A stretch of DNA of 64,000 nucleotides from Silene conica (Eukaryota; Streptophyta; Magnoliopsida; Caryophyllales; Caryophyllaceae): the NCBI GenBank assembly GCA_029255685.2, contig CM055313.2, positions 47,882,079-47,946,078 on the forward strand. The letters run 5' to 3'. Under the pieces are notes generated by a model. That model saw only the letters and a program-made list of their open reading frames with translations, searched no databases and was not told the DNA's origin. Positions 21,424-32,647 of this stretch are shown here, in pieces. The position numbers were made by a program, and so were the translations under genes. Each line of letters starts with the position of its first letter. Within the stretch, counting starts at the first letter, position 1.

Positions 21424-22424
21424 TGTTGGGGCTGGTGTCCTTGACAATTAAGTACAATGACTTATTAAATCTCTTTAAGGATCACAAGGGCATACTTTTG
21501 TATTATTACCAGTTGATCCACGTTTATCAATAACGGTTGGCTTGCTAGATAAGTTTGACGTTATTGTCATACGGATGGCGGTGATCAACTGGTCCCTATA
21601 CGTCACACCTATAGGACACGTTTGAGAGATGTGAAGGTATGAAAATACAGTCACATTTTGCCGGATATGACTAAACAGTTAGTCAGAGGTATTGACTATT
21701 AAATTAGTCAATAAGATGTTGAGATTATTATTTAATACGGATTAAATAATTTTAGCTAATACGGATTGCATGATTAATTCGTAAAATTAAATATAAACGG
21801 TTATATTTAATTAAATATTGTATTCGCGTATTAATATTAACAGTTATATTAATTTGGGTAATTATACAATATCGTAATTTTATCAGACCATTATTAATAC
21901 ATCGACTGCATTAATATCTGATAACAGGTATACGATTTATAAACAAAACCCGCGAATAAAGTTTAGCTAAATGGGTCGAATCACGAATTAGAATAAGGTA
22001 AGAGTGGAAAGCCCACTCCTACCTTATTGGAAATTTCGGCCAAAAGAGCTACATAAGGAGGAGGACTCTCCTTATGTCAGGGACTCTTGTTTGACTGTTT
22101 AAACAAATCTCAAAGATAATTAGGGTTTTGAGAGCATTCTTCTCCCAAAAACTCAGATCTCACATCTAAAACCTCAATAACTCTCCCCATATTGCAAGGC
22201 AATTGGAGAGTACTTTCTAGCACACGCGGCATCATCTCAAACAAAGTCTAGGGTGCAAGTTATAGGAGGGAATTTACTTTAATTCCTGTTCTTAGGCCTA
22301 TTCAAGCAAGGACCCAAGGTTGATTTCTTTTTCATGCTTTTTATTGACTTATGACTATAATCACAATTGTATGTTTCATTATAATCCTGCAAGTTTGGGG
22401 CGAATACATGCTTTATTCCCCACA
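21424..22424 (+). repeat. 5' LTR of copia A
   Basis: 1001 bp with TG...CA ends. It lacks the 74-bp upstream module that lies just before the 3' LTR, so copia A was reverse transcribed from the inner polypurine tract. Confidence 0.93.
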
Positions 22425-22426
22425 AG

Positions 22427-22437
22427 TGGTATCAGAG
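22427..22437 (+). other. Primer binding site for tRNA-Met (copia A)
   Basis: tggtatcagag starts 2 bp after the LTR end. The next bases, aca, diverge from the tRNA. Confidence 0.85.
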
Positions 22438-24263
22438 ACAGGCCATGAAAATTTTACTTTTGTGTTTTTTATAAGTTTATTTAAAAGTTTTTGAAAAATC
22501 TCGTTTCTGTCGCTGTGTCGGTCGGTCGACCAGTTATAGCGGTCGGTCGACCGCCCCTGAGTGAGTTTTCTGTTTTTTTTTTAAAAACAGTTTCCTTTGT
22601 GAGGTTTCGATCTTTATTTTCGATTCCTGTTTACATATTGTTAATTAATCGATATTCTTGACAATATGTGAACCCTTGTTGATGTTAATTTTGATTTACT
22701 TGTTTTAATCAAAGTTTAAAAGGTAAAAACTTGTTTTAATTTCAAAAAGTGCAGCGTTTTGCGTTTTCTGAAATTCGTTTTTACTGCCTGTTGGTCGGTC
22801 GACCTAATTGATAGGTCGGTCGACCGATTTTACTGTTGCAGAAAGTTTCCGTTTTTCGGCTGGAGGTCAGTCGACCACATGTTTAGGTCGGTCGACCTCC
22901 CCCCTGTATCAGACTCTTTTTTTTTTTTTTTTTTTTTTTTTCGAAAATAACATGTTTTATTTTCACATGGCCTTTAGTAATATACTGTATACGGAAATAG
23001 TATATTATTAATTTTAGTGAAACGGTTCACCCTCGTTGGATACATATTATTTAAAAACGGTTTAAAATAATAGGATTATTAACTTATTAAAATTAAAGTG
23101 GTTAAAACGGTATAATCACATAATTTTAATCCTAAAAGGTGGTTTGGTAAAATTTGTTAATCATAATAACAGTATTATGTCATGTATGAATTTTAATTTA
23201 GTTGATGCATTTTATTTATCGTCTTGTTGAATGCCTAATGAATGTTTTCAATAACGTATTTAATTTTGCAAACAGTTGTAACTTAGTGTGGCCTTAGAAG
23301 ATTGTGTCACCGTAATGATGGGACACGATCTTGCTTGTAATTTTGAGATCTTGAATCTCCGTTTTGGGTTTTTGCCATGTAATTACTTTTGTATTTAAAT
23401 TAGAATGTATCTAGGACTACTATTGTAATTTAAATTAGTAATTTTGTGAAGACCAAAGACGGAGACCGGATGCTCACTCCCGCTGCAAGGACCAAGATGG
23501 AACATCAAGACAAGCTTCTAGGGTCCAACGGTGGATTCCAAGTTGTTTTATGTTTATTTTGGTAGGATAGGCCACACTAGGACTTTTTATTTACGTTTAT
23601 TGCTTTCATTTTATGCTTTCATCGATAATAGCTTGCATCATATTCCGCCTAAAACCAAACCACCTATATCATGCCTGAAAACTGACTCATGTAGAGGTTA
23701 CGCGTTAGTTCTCTGTGACAATACAGATGTTACATGTCAATTGCAAAGCCATCACTTTATTTAATTCATTCACGCATATGCTAGATATTAGTTCACTTAA
23801 TATGAATAAATAAAAATTGATGGGGTCTTCCTCGTATAACCAAAAATTGACACTAGTCTTTATAAATCAGCCTCCCATGAATCCCTTCTTCGTCGGTAGG
23901 CATAATATGACCCCTTCTACGTCGGGTAAGTGGGAACAGATGATTTATTTTATCTCAACATCATGGTCACTCGATACTATCTAGTGACTGAGATGGACTA
24001 ATAGATAGGATATGCAGAAATCTATCGACCAAGAGTTCCAACGGTGGAATTAGCCAAACTGTGGGCTTATCAATATACGGAAATTGAGTCTTGGGATCGT
24101 TTATATAATTCTTGAGGGAGATCAATTATATAAATGCATGAGTCTACGAGTTTAAATTCATTTTAATATAGACTTAAATCACAACAATAAGTTGCTTATA
24201 TGGTTTTATTTTATCTTCTTTTTCAGTGTAGAACACGTTCATTAAAACTGCTGTATAACTAAA
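22438..24263 (+). other. Copia A leader with paired GGTCGACC palindromes
   Basis: This 1.8-kb untranslated leader has no credible frame. Three pairs of ggtcggtcgacc-type palindromes lie at about 22516-22556, 22792-22828 and 22863-22902, each pair separated by 10-16 nt. A T run of about 24 bp follows at 22917. The rest is AT-rich and matches the copia B leader (37468-39117) in reverse. Confidence 0.75.
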
Positions 24264-25964
24264 ATGACTGGTGAAGACCCAATGCCAAGTGCCAAGCTAG
24301 CAGGTGAATCCTGGCTAAAGGCCTTCATGGACTCCATGAATCAGTCAACTAGACTGAGGAATGATGGGTCAAACTTCTCTGACTGGGAGGCAGCACTACG
24401 GAATGCTGCCATTGCTGACGGAAAGCTTAAGTATTTAACTGAGCCCATTCCGGCACACCCAGGAACTGGAGCTAGAGCCAACGAAGTTCGCACTCATAGC
24501 GACTTCGTCATGGAAGCGGGTGCGATAAAGAACATACTCATCTATGCAATGGAATCAAATTTGCAGAGACGCTTCATATCCCATGGTGCAAACAAGATTT
24601 TCACCACGCTCCCTAACGAATTCTCCAAAGCTCCGAGAATCGTTTCTTATGAGCATACCTGTCGCTTCTTTGAGGCGAAACTCCAGAAGGGCCAAGCTGT
24701 TAGCCCACATATTCTCAACATGATTGAGAATATCGAGAAACTGGAGACCCTTAACTGCAAGATCAGTGAGAACATAATCGTTGATCATATGCTTCATTCG
24801 CTACATGATGGGTTCGCCCTCTTTAGGGCCAACTACTACATGAACGACATGAAGAAGACTCCTCATGAGCTCCACTCCCTTCTCGTACAGACTGAGAAGG
24901 ATCTGAAATTAAGTGGGAGCATGAAGCAGGATGTTCTCATGATCTCCAGTAAGGGAAAGGGTAAAGGGAAGGCTAAAGCTCAGGGCGACCTAGCAGTAGG
25001 TAAGCCCAGGTTCAAGAAACCAGGATCTACTAAGAGTGGGCCAGGTGAGTCGAGCAACTCACAGGGCAAGACTAAGAGCAAGGATACTAGCATGGAATGT
25101 CACCATTGCCACAAGACTGGGCATTGGAGGCGCTCATGCCCCGTGTATCGCGAGGACATTAAGGCAGGCCGCGTTACTCCTGTTGGTATGTCTTCTTCTT
25201 CTTTTATTCACATGATTGAGATTAACCATGCAAGTTGCGGAACTTGGGTACTTGATACTGGTTGTGGTTCTCATCTATGTAATCATGTGCAGGGCCTCCG
25301 AAACCAAGAACCCCTAATCAAGGGTAAGGTGGACCTGCGTGTCGGGAATGGAGCACGTGTTGCTGCAGTCTCGAAGGGAACATACGTGATCCAGCTTCCA
25401 AGTGGATTCGAGTTATTTTTATATAACTGTTATTATGTTCCTAGTTTGTCCAAAAACATTATTTCAGTTTCTGCGCTTGAAAAACTCGGTTTTTCATTTG
25501 TAATAGAGAATAATAGCTGTATTTTCTCCTTACACAATATGATTTATGGCAAGGCAGTTTCCATGAATGGAATTTATGTTTTAGATCAAACCACCGAGAT
25601 ATTACATGTGAATAATAAAAGATTAAAGGTGGGTGACAAAGATCAAACTTACTTATGGCATTGTCGTATGGGACACATAAATGAGAAACGCGTAAAACAA
25701 CTCATACAGAACGGAGCTATCTCGCCCTTTGATTTCGAATCATATGGCACGTGTGAATCATGTCTCCTCGGCAAAATGACTCGTATTTCCTTCAAAGGTG
25801 TTGGAATGCGCGCTGCCGACCTATTAGGACTCATACATACGGACGTATGTGGCCCTATGTCGATCAACGCACGAGAAGGCTATAGGTATTTCATCACTTT
25901 CACGGATGATTTGAGTAGATATGGCTATGTCTACTTGATGAAACATAAAAGTGAATCCTTTTGA
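24264..25964 (+). CDS. Copia A gag, protease and N-terminal integrase
   Basis: This 566-codon frame starts MTGEDPMPSAK. It contains a UBN2-type gag domain (about residues 35-215, with NFSDWEAALRNA), a lysine/glycine-rich stretch, and a CX2CX4HX4C zinc knuckle at residues 279-292. Protease DTG is at 331-333, the integrase zinc module (HCRMGH ... CESCLLGK) follows, and then the start of the catalytic core (HTDVCGPM, FTDDLSRYGYVYL). It stops early because four Ts stand at 25959-25962 where copia B has three. Gag would form particles and protease would cut the polyprotein. Confidence 0.92.
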   Translation: MTGEDPMPSAKLAGESWLKAFMDSMNQSTRLRNDGSNFSDWEAALRNAAIADGKLKYLTEPIPAHPGTGARANEVRTHSDFVMEAGAIKNILIYAMESNLQRRFISHGANKIFTTLPNEFSKAPRIVSYEHTCRFFEAKLQKGQAVSPHILNMIENIEKLETLNCKISENIIVDHMLHSLHDGFALFRANYYMNDMKKTPHELHSLLVQTEKDLKLSGSMKQDVLMISSKGKGKGKAKAQGDLAVGKPRFKKPGSTKSGPGESSNSQGKTKSKDTSMECHHCHKTGHWRRSCPVYREDIKAGRVTPVGMSSSSFIHMIEINHASCGTWVLDTGCGSHLCNHVQGLRNQEPLIKGKVDLRVGNGARVAAVSKGTYVIQLPSGFELFLYNCYYVPSLSKNIISVSALEKLGFSFVIENNSCIFSLHNMIYGKAVSMNGIYVLDQTTEILHVNNKRLKVGDKDQTYLWHCRMGHINEKRVKQLIQNGAISPFDFESYGTCESCLLGKMTRISFKGVGMRAADLLGLIHTDVCGPMSINAREGYRYFITFTDDLSRYGYVYLMKHKSESF

Positions 25965-28296
25965 CAAGTTCAAAGAATACCAGAATCGGGTACAGAACCA
26001 GCAGGGTAGAAAGATTAAAGCACTACGTTCGGATCGTGGTGGTGAGTATCTTTCACACGAGTTTGATCAACACCTTAAAGACTGTGGCATCGTGCTACAG
26101 TTGATTCCACCTGGAACACCACAATTAAATGGTGTGTCCGAACGGAGAAATCAAACTCTACTCGATATGGTTCGATCCATGATGAGTCACACCGTCGTGC
26201 CTGATTCATTGTGGGGCTATGCTCTTTTGTCGGCCGCTCTAATACTTAACCGAAGTCCGTCTAAAGCTGTAGACAAGACTCCATACGAATTATGGAAGGG
26301 AACGGTCCCTAACTTGTCCTTTATTCGGGTTTGGGGCTGCGAGGCTTATGTCAAATGGAGACACGAGGATAAGCTCGGCCCGCGATCGGTCAAGACATAC
26401 TTTATAGGTTATCCAAAGGGAACTTTTGGTCATTACTTCTACTCGCCAACCGAACAACGTGTTTTTGTTGCGGCTAGTGCGACGTTCTTAGAGAAAGAAT
26501 TTCTGGCGAACAAGTCGAGTAATAGAACCTTCGAGTTATCGGAGGTTCAAGAACCAACTGCCGAGCAACCATTGGAGGAAACAGTGCCTTCAACCGAGGC
26601 TGCGGTAGATATTCCTGAGGAACCTAGGAGGTCGGGAAGAGTCTCTATTCCTCCGGACAGATACATTGGTATGGTCGAGGAACATGATACAGATGACGTC
26701 TTACTCCTAGAGGGTAATGAACCCACAACCTATAAAGGTGCCATGACTAGTTCTGACTCAAAGCTATGGCTAGAAGCCATGCAATCCGAGATGGACTCCA
26801 TGTATGAGAACAACGTGTGGGATCTTGTGGACCTACCTACAAAGGTACGTCCCCTTCAATGCAAATGGCTTTACAAGATAAAGCATGCCGTGGAAGGACA
26901 ACAAGATATCCACAAGGCTAGACTAGTTGCTAAAGGTTTCACTCAAGTGCCAGGCTTGCACTATGATGAGATCTTTGCACCCGTAGTCATGCTACGTTCC
27001 ATTCGGATTATCTTAGCGATCGCCGCATTTCATGATTATGAAATATGGCAAATGGACGTTAAAACCGCCTTCTTAAACGGTTTTTTGGAGGAAGAGTTGT
27101 ACATGGTACAACCCGAGGGTTTTATCGATCCAGCACATCCTAAGAAAGTTTGCAAGCTTAAGCATTCCATCTATGGACTTAAGCAAGCATCACGGAGTTG
27201 GAATCATCGCTTCGACCAAGTGATAAAAGAGAATGGGTTCATTCGATCAGTCGAGGAACCATGTCTCTATATCAAGTCGAGTGGGAGCAAGATTGTATTC
27301 CTAGTACTGTATGTCGATGACATACTCTTGATTGGGAATGACATACCTCTCTTATCTTCGGTTAAAGCATGGTTGAAAAACCACTTTCAGATGAAAGATC
27401 TGGGAGAGGCACAAAGAATTTTGGGCATCCGTATCTACAGGGATAGATCAAGACGGATGTTGTCTCTCAGTCAGGAGTCTGATATAGATAAGATTCTAGA
27501 GAGATTCAGTATGACGAACTCCAAGAAAGGGTTCCTTCCTATGACTCCTGGGCTCCACTTGAGCAAGACTCAAGAAGCTAAGTCACTGGAAGAGAAAGAG
27601 CGCATGAGTCGGATTCCTTATGCTTCGGCAATAGGATCGATCATGTATGCCATGATATGCACACGTCCTGACGTTGCATATGCATTGAGTATGACAAGTC
27701 GATTCCAAGCTCATCCAGGTGAACAACACTGGATGGCCGTGAAAAACATTCTTAAGTACCTACGGAGGACTAAAGATTGGGGATTGACTTACGGAGGCGA
27801 CCCGATGCTCTGCGCCACGGGTTATGCAGATGCTTGCTTCCAAACAGATCGAGATGACTCGAAATCTCAGTCTGGATTCGTTTTTACTCTTAATGGCGCT
27901 GCTGTCAGCTGGAAAAGTTCTAAACAGAGTGTTACAGCAGATTCTACGACTGAGTCCGAGTACTATGCCGCCTCAGAAGCAGCTAAGGAAGCACTATGGA
28001 TGCATCAATTCTTACAAGGACTATCAGTAGTGCCTAGTTCGAATGACCCAATCACCGTTTATTGTGATAATAAAGGTGCCATCTTCCAAGCTAAGGAGCA
28101 TAAGTCTAGCAACAAGGCTAGGCATGTACAACGGAAAGCTCATCTAATCAGAGATTACGTGGAGCAAAAGGAGATTTTTATTGATAAGATCGCTACGGAT
28201 GACAACATAGCTGATCCTCTCACAAAAGCATTACCACGTGATAAGCATGAAGGGCACATTCATTCCATGGGAATTGGATGTGTTCCTAAGTTGTAG
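25951..28296 (+). CDS. Copia A integrase core, reverse transcriptase and RNase H
   Basis: This is the continuation after the 1-bp frameshift; the ATG at 25951 is incidental. Integrase core residues are visible in LRSDRGGEYLSHEF and NGVSERRNQTLLDMVR. RT follows with KWLYKIKHA, WQMDVKTAFLNG and the catalytic LYVDDILLIGND near 27307. RNase H has TESEYYAASEAAKEALW and ends near the stop at 28294-28296. In copia B the same join is one continuous frame, so the split is a mutation and not a design. The proteins copy the RNA and integrate the cDNA. Confidence 0.92.
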   Translation: MNPFDKFKEYQNRVQNQQGRKIKALRSDRGGEYLSHEFDQHLKDCGIVLQLIPPGTPQLNGVSERRNQTLLDMVRSMMSHTVVPDSLWGYALLSAALILNRSPSKAVDKTPYELWKGTVPNLSFIRVWGCEAYVKWRHEDKLGPRSVKTYFIGYPKGTFGHYFYSPTEQRVFVAASATFLEKEFLANKSSNRTFELSEVQEPTAEQPLEETVPSTEAAVDIPEEPRRSGRVSIPPDRYIGMVEEHDTDDVLLLEGNEPTTYKGAMTSSDSKLWLEAMQSEMDSMYENNVWDLVDLPTKVRPLQCKWLYKIKHAVEGQQDIHKARLVAKGFTQVPGLHYDEIFAPVVMLRSIRIILAIAAFHDYEIWQMDVKTAFLNGFLEEELYMVQPEGFIDPAHPKKVCKLKHSIYGLKQASRSWNHRFDQVIKENGFIRSVEEPCLYIKSSGSKIVFLVLYVDDILLIGNDIPLLSSVKAWLKNHFQMKDLGEAQRILGIRIYRDRSRRMLSLSQESDIDKILERFSMTNSKKGFLPMTPGLHLSKTQEAKSLEEKERMSRIPYASAIGSIMYAMICTRPDVAYALSMTSRFQAHPGEQHWMAVKNILKYLRRTKDWGLTYGGDPMLCATGYADACFQTDRDDSKSQSGFVFTLNGAAVSWKSSKQSVTADSTTESEYYAASEAAKEALWMHQFLQGLSVVPSSNDPITVYCDNKGAIFQAKEHKSSNKARHVQRKAHLIRDYVEQKEIFIDKIATDDNIADPLTKALPRDKHEGHIHSMGIGCVPKL

Positions 28297-29158
28297 TACT
28301 CTTTTATGAATTCATGTAATAATTCACTTTCTCGTGTACCCTATTCAACCTTATTGTTATGATATATAATGTTTTGTTTCTCATGTGGAATTGTACGCCA
28401 ATTTTGAACACCACAAAGTGAACTGATTAACATTACATCGTTTTGGTCCTTGATTACCCCCTTGAGCTGATAACTCAGGTAATCATTTTGTGACGTTGGT
28501 TGATGGTGGGTTCAACGAGCCATAAGTCACGCGGCTGACTGACCAATCACAAAGGCGAGTTATACGGATATCTCGTAGGACACCCCGTGACAGCGTTATG
28601 GAGTCCTAAATGTTTTATAACATTGGGTGCCAGGTCGTGGATAGGACCTCCATAGTGTTCCTTAGAGTCGAGTCTTTTGACTTTCAACTGTCTCTTGAGA
28701 TTAAGGCAGATTTTGGGTAACTTTGGTTTCTTTCCCACGGTCACCGTAACAGGGGCCAAGAGGATTTTTTCTGGGTTATTTCATGCTGCGCGATATTGGC
28801 AGGATTCGAGTTGAGGGAAATATCCAAACCCTTATCAGGATTTTATCATTTCTCAGGGCCACTCGAGGAGTAGTAACTGAAATGCATGGCCATGCTCGAA
28901 TACAGATTCGTTTTATCAGTTAAGTTACTCTCTAGTCGGGGAAACCACTCTTGATACATATCGCTTGTGAGATACGACCTTTGCGAATGCGGATTTGCAA
29001 ATTGTCTTACATTGAGTGGGAGAAATTTTAAAAGGATATGAGAATCGGTTATCGCACCTACACTTGTACGGACAAGTGGGATTTTGTTGGAGATTGTGTC
29101 CTCCACATGTAGTGTGATAACGTCATTGCACATACCCTTGTACGGACAAGTGGGGGAT
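28297..29158 (+). other. Copia A 3' non-coding region with two polypurine tract modules
   Basis: No sense-strand gene is present. Near the end two similar modules stand in tandem. The first has gtacggacaagtggg at about 29066-29080 and then TGTTGGAGATTGTGTCC at 29085. The second has the same gtacggacaagtggg, then ggat and TGTTGGGGCTGGTGTCC at 29159. Spacing is 74 bp. Each tract is preceded by cttgtacggacaag, an almost perfect palindrome. The second module defines the LTR start in copia A. An antisense 180-codon frame (29388-28846) crosses this region. Confidence 0.8.
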
Positions 29159-30158
29159 TGTTGGGGCTGGTGTCCTTGATAGTTAGTACAATGACTTACT
29201 AAATCTCTTAAAGGATCACAAGGGCATACTTTTGTATTATTATCAGTTGATCCACGTTTATCAATAACGGTTGGCTTGCTAGATAAGTTTGACGTTATTG
29301 TCATACGGATGGCGGTGATCAACTGGTCCCTATACGTCACACCTATAGGACACGTTTGAGAGATGTGAAGGTATGAAAATACAGTCACATTTTGCCGGAT
29401 ATGACTAAACAGTTAGTCAGAGGTATTGACTATTAAATTAGTCAATAAGATGTTGAGATTATTATTTAATACGGATTAAATAATTTTAGCTAATACGGAT
29501 TGCATGATTAATTCGTAAAATTAAATATAAACGGTTATATTTAATTAAATATTGTATTCGCGTATTAATATAAACAGTTATATTAATTTGGGTAATTATA
29601 CAATATCGTAATTTTATCAGACCATTATTAATACATCGACTGCATTAATATCTGATAACAGGTATAGGATTTATAAACAAAACCCGCGAATAAAGTTTAG
29701 CTAAATGGGTCGAATCACGAATTAGAATAAGGTAAGAGTGGAAAGCCCACTCCTACCTTATTGGAAATTTCGGCCAAAAGAGCTACATAAGGAGGAGGAC
29801 TCTCCTTATGTCAGGGACTCTTGTTTGACTTTTTAAACAAATCTCAAAGATAATTAGGGTTTTGAGAGCATTCTTCTCCGAAAAACTCAGATCTCACATC
29901 TAAAACCTCAATAACTCTCCCCATATTGCAAGGCAATTGGAGAGTACTTTCTAGCACACGCGGCATCATCTCAAACAAAGTCTTGGGTGCAAGTTATAGG
30001 AGGGAATTTACTTTAATTCCTGTTCTTAGGCCTATTCAAGCAAGGACCCAAGGTTGATTTCTTTTTCATGCTTTTTATTGACTTATGACTATAATCACAA
30101 TTGTATGTTTCATTATAATCCTGCAAGTTTGGGGCGAATACATGCTTTATTCCCCACA
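29159..30158 (+). repeat. 3' LTR of copia A
   Basis: 1000 bp, about 98-99% identical by eye to 21424-22424. It is followed by ctagg, the mutated TSD. Confidence 0.93.
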
Positions 30159-30424
30159 CTAGGACCGGCTGAGAGCCCCTGTTCTCATTGTTTTGCTTAT
30201 AACTTTCAAACGATTATTCGGTTTGTTTGAGATTCGTTCCGTGTACCTTTGATGTGTGTATGAGGTCCCCGGAGGATGGGCGACACTATATTGGGTTCGG
30301 GAATGGAGTGAGGATAGAGACCCCCCGGTCGGGTAACCGAAAGGGAAACCGGCTCTCCCTCAACTTAGTTTCCGGGATCAATTAAGTGTTGGTTAGTGAT
30401 GTAAGAGATAAGAGCTAAAGTTTA

Positions 30425-31100
30425 GTTTAAAGTTTAATGCTTATAGTGATGCGTATTAAGTTATGCGTTAAGATGTCGCCTCTGAACTTAGTACGTAGAA
30501 TGTTTGTCATATATAGGGGTATGCGTTAAGGTGTCGCCTCTGAGCCCTATATGTGTTTGTTTGTCGTGTATGGAGGTATGCGTTAAGGTGTCGCCTCTGA
30601 GCTCCATGCATGTTTGATTGTCGTGTCTGGGACATGCGTTGAGTTTTCGCCTATGAGTCCAGGCATGTTTGAGTGATCGCGTCAGGACATGCCTTAAGCT
30701 GGCCTCTGAGCCTGACGAGTAGAGCAACTGCACGACGGGGCAGTCAGATTGTCATACCTTACCCGGAGTGCAGGTGTTTGGTGCTAGAACATGCGGTGAG
30801 TTTTCGCCTCTGACTCTAGTATCTTGTGATGTAATAGGGGAACATGCGTTGAGTTTTCGCCTCTGAGTTCCTTACTTTTGATTGTGAATTGAGTGCTAGT
30901 CCATGCGTTGAGTTTTCGCCTCTGAGTCTAGTATCTCGTTGATAGACGGTCCATGCGTTGAGTTTTCGCCTCTGAGTCCTTGCTTGATATTGTGAACTTG
31001 GTATCTAGGTTATGCGTTAAGATGTCGCCTCTGAACCTTTTTACGTGCTGAATGATTGGTATGTAGGTTATGTCTTAAGTTGACCGCTGAACCTTATACT
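30425..31100. repeat. ATGCGTT...CGCCTCTGAG minisatellite in LTR1
   Basis: About a dozen units contain atgcgtt(a/g)a(g/a)(g/t)t(g/t)tcgcctctga with spacers that vary, at a period of about 50-75 bp. The same array is in LTR2 (45620-45782 and 47073-47550), LTR3 (53465-54060) and, reversed, in the LTR at 60540-61662. LTR3 has lost one unit relative to LTR1. Confidence 0.8.
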
Positions 31101-31595
31101 TGCTGAGTTTATCTGCTTGCCTAGAGTTGGTACGGTGTCAGATATAGATTTTGATAGTGATGAATTTGATACCTTGACTTTGATATTGTTAATCCAAGGC
31201 ATTGGATGACTCTTTAATCAGTTTCGTAAATGGTTTGGACTGAAAGACCCCCCGACCGGGCAACCGGTAGGGAAACCGGCTCTCCTTCCAAATAGTTTCT
31301 GAAATTGGTTGAGAGCCGTGCATTAGTGATTGCAAGATAGTATGAGATCAGTTATTGAGATATTGATATACTTCACATGTTTATATATGTTGGAGTGTTC
31401 TGTTTGTATTCTGTGTTACGTGTCGTTACAAAAGGTGGCTAGGAGAACTTTAGTCACTCCCCACTGATTGTGGCGTACATGTTTTCATGTATGTAGGAAC
31501 ATGCAGGTTGGTCGGGGTTTGATGAGAGCTAGCGAGTGATGATCCACTTGTCATCATATGACTTACACCTTTCGAGTAGCTCGACTCTAGTTCTT

Positions 31596-32647
31596 GTGGG
31601 GAATAAAGCATGTATTCGCCCCAAACTTGCAGGATTATAATGAAACATACAATTGTGATTATAGTCATAAGTTAATTAAAAGCATGAAAAAGAAATCAAC
31701 CTTTGGCCCTTTGTGCTTATGGCCTAAGAACAGGAATTAAAGTAAATTCCCTTCTATAACTTGCACCCAAGACTTGATTGAGATGATGCCGCGTGTGCTA
31801 GAAAATACTCTCCAATTGCCTTGCAATATGGGGAGAGCCTTTTGGGGTTTTAGATGTGAGATCTGAGTTTTGGGAAAAAGATGTTCTCAATACCCTAATT
31901 ATTCTTGAGAGCTGTTTTTAATCAGTAAAACAATCAGTAGTCTCACAAAAGGAGAAGTTCTCTCCTTTTGTAATACTTGGCCGGCCGAGATTGGTCTTGG
32001 GTAGGAGTGGGCTTTCCACTCTTACCTTATTCCAATGCATGATTCGACCCATTTTGCTAAAATATAATTTGCGGGTATTTATAATAAATCGCACACATGT
32101 TATCAGATATTAATACAGTCGATATATTGTATAATTGGCCAAATTAATATAACTGTTTATATTAATACGCAAATTCAATATTTAATTAAATATAACTGCT
32201 TGTATTTAATTTTACGAATTAATCATGTAATACGCATTAGCTAAAATTATTTAATCCGTATTAAATAATAATCTCAACATCTCATTGACTAATTTAATAG
32301 TCAATACCTCTGACTAACTGTTTAGTCATATCCGGCATAAATGTGACTGTATTTTCATATCTTCACATCTCTCAAACGTGTCCTATAGGTGTGACGTATA
32401 GGGACCAGTTGATCACCGCCATCCGTATGACAATAACGTCAAACTTATCTAGCAAGCCAACCGTTATTGATAAACGTGGATCAACTGATAATAATACAAA
32501 AGTATGCCCTTGTGATCCTTTAAGAGATTTAGTAAGTCATTGTACTAACTGTCAAGGACACCAGCCCCAAAAATCTCCCACTTTTCCGTACAAGGGTATG
32601 TGCAATGACGTTATCACACTACATGTAAAGGACACAAGTCTCCAACA
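31596..32647 (-). repeat. 3' LTR of copia B
   Basis: 1052 bp. It lacks about 24-28 bp present in the 5' LTR near 39660-39690, probably lost between short atatt repeats. Upstream in element sense lies the outer polypurine tract (revcomp of aactcccacttgtccgtac, 32648-32666). Confidence 0.88.

Larger units (their letters stand above)
21424..30158 (+). mobile_element. Copia A: full-length Ty1/copia element (8735 bp)
   Basis: LTRs 21424-22424 and 29159-30158 start TGTTGGGGC and end TTCCCCACA. The flanks ctggg (21419-21423) and ctagg (30159-30163) are a TSD with one mismatch; the empty site in LTR2 reads ggtctgggacc. A tRNA-Met primer site is at 22427. It has a 1.84-kb leader, gag-pol at 24264-28296 in copia order (integrase before RT), and an 860-bp 3' non-coding region. 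Roughly a dozen LTR differences were counted by eye. A 1-bp insertion breaks the polyprotein. The lineage within copia is not assigned. Confidence 0.95.

Noticed and set aside
25951..25964. Programmed frameshift between gag and pol in copia A
   Set aside because: The break is inside the integrase core, not between gag and pol, and copia B reads through in one frame. A plain 1-bp insertion explains it.
28547..28759. Antisense 70-codon frame, also at 32973-33185
   Set aside because: It lies in the copia 3' non-coding region and is shared only through copy identity. No protein family is recognised.
30425..31100. Regularly spaced repeats resembling a CRISPR array
   Set aside because: The units are degenerate, spacing varies, they lie in a plant LTR and no cas genes exist. 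It is a minisatellite.
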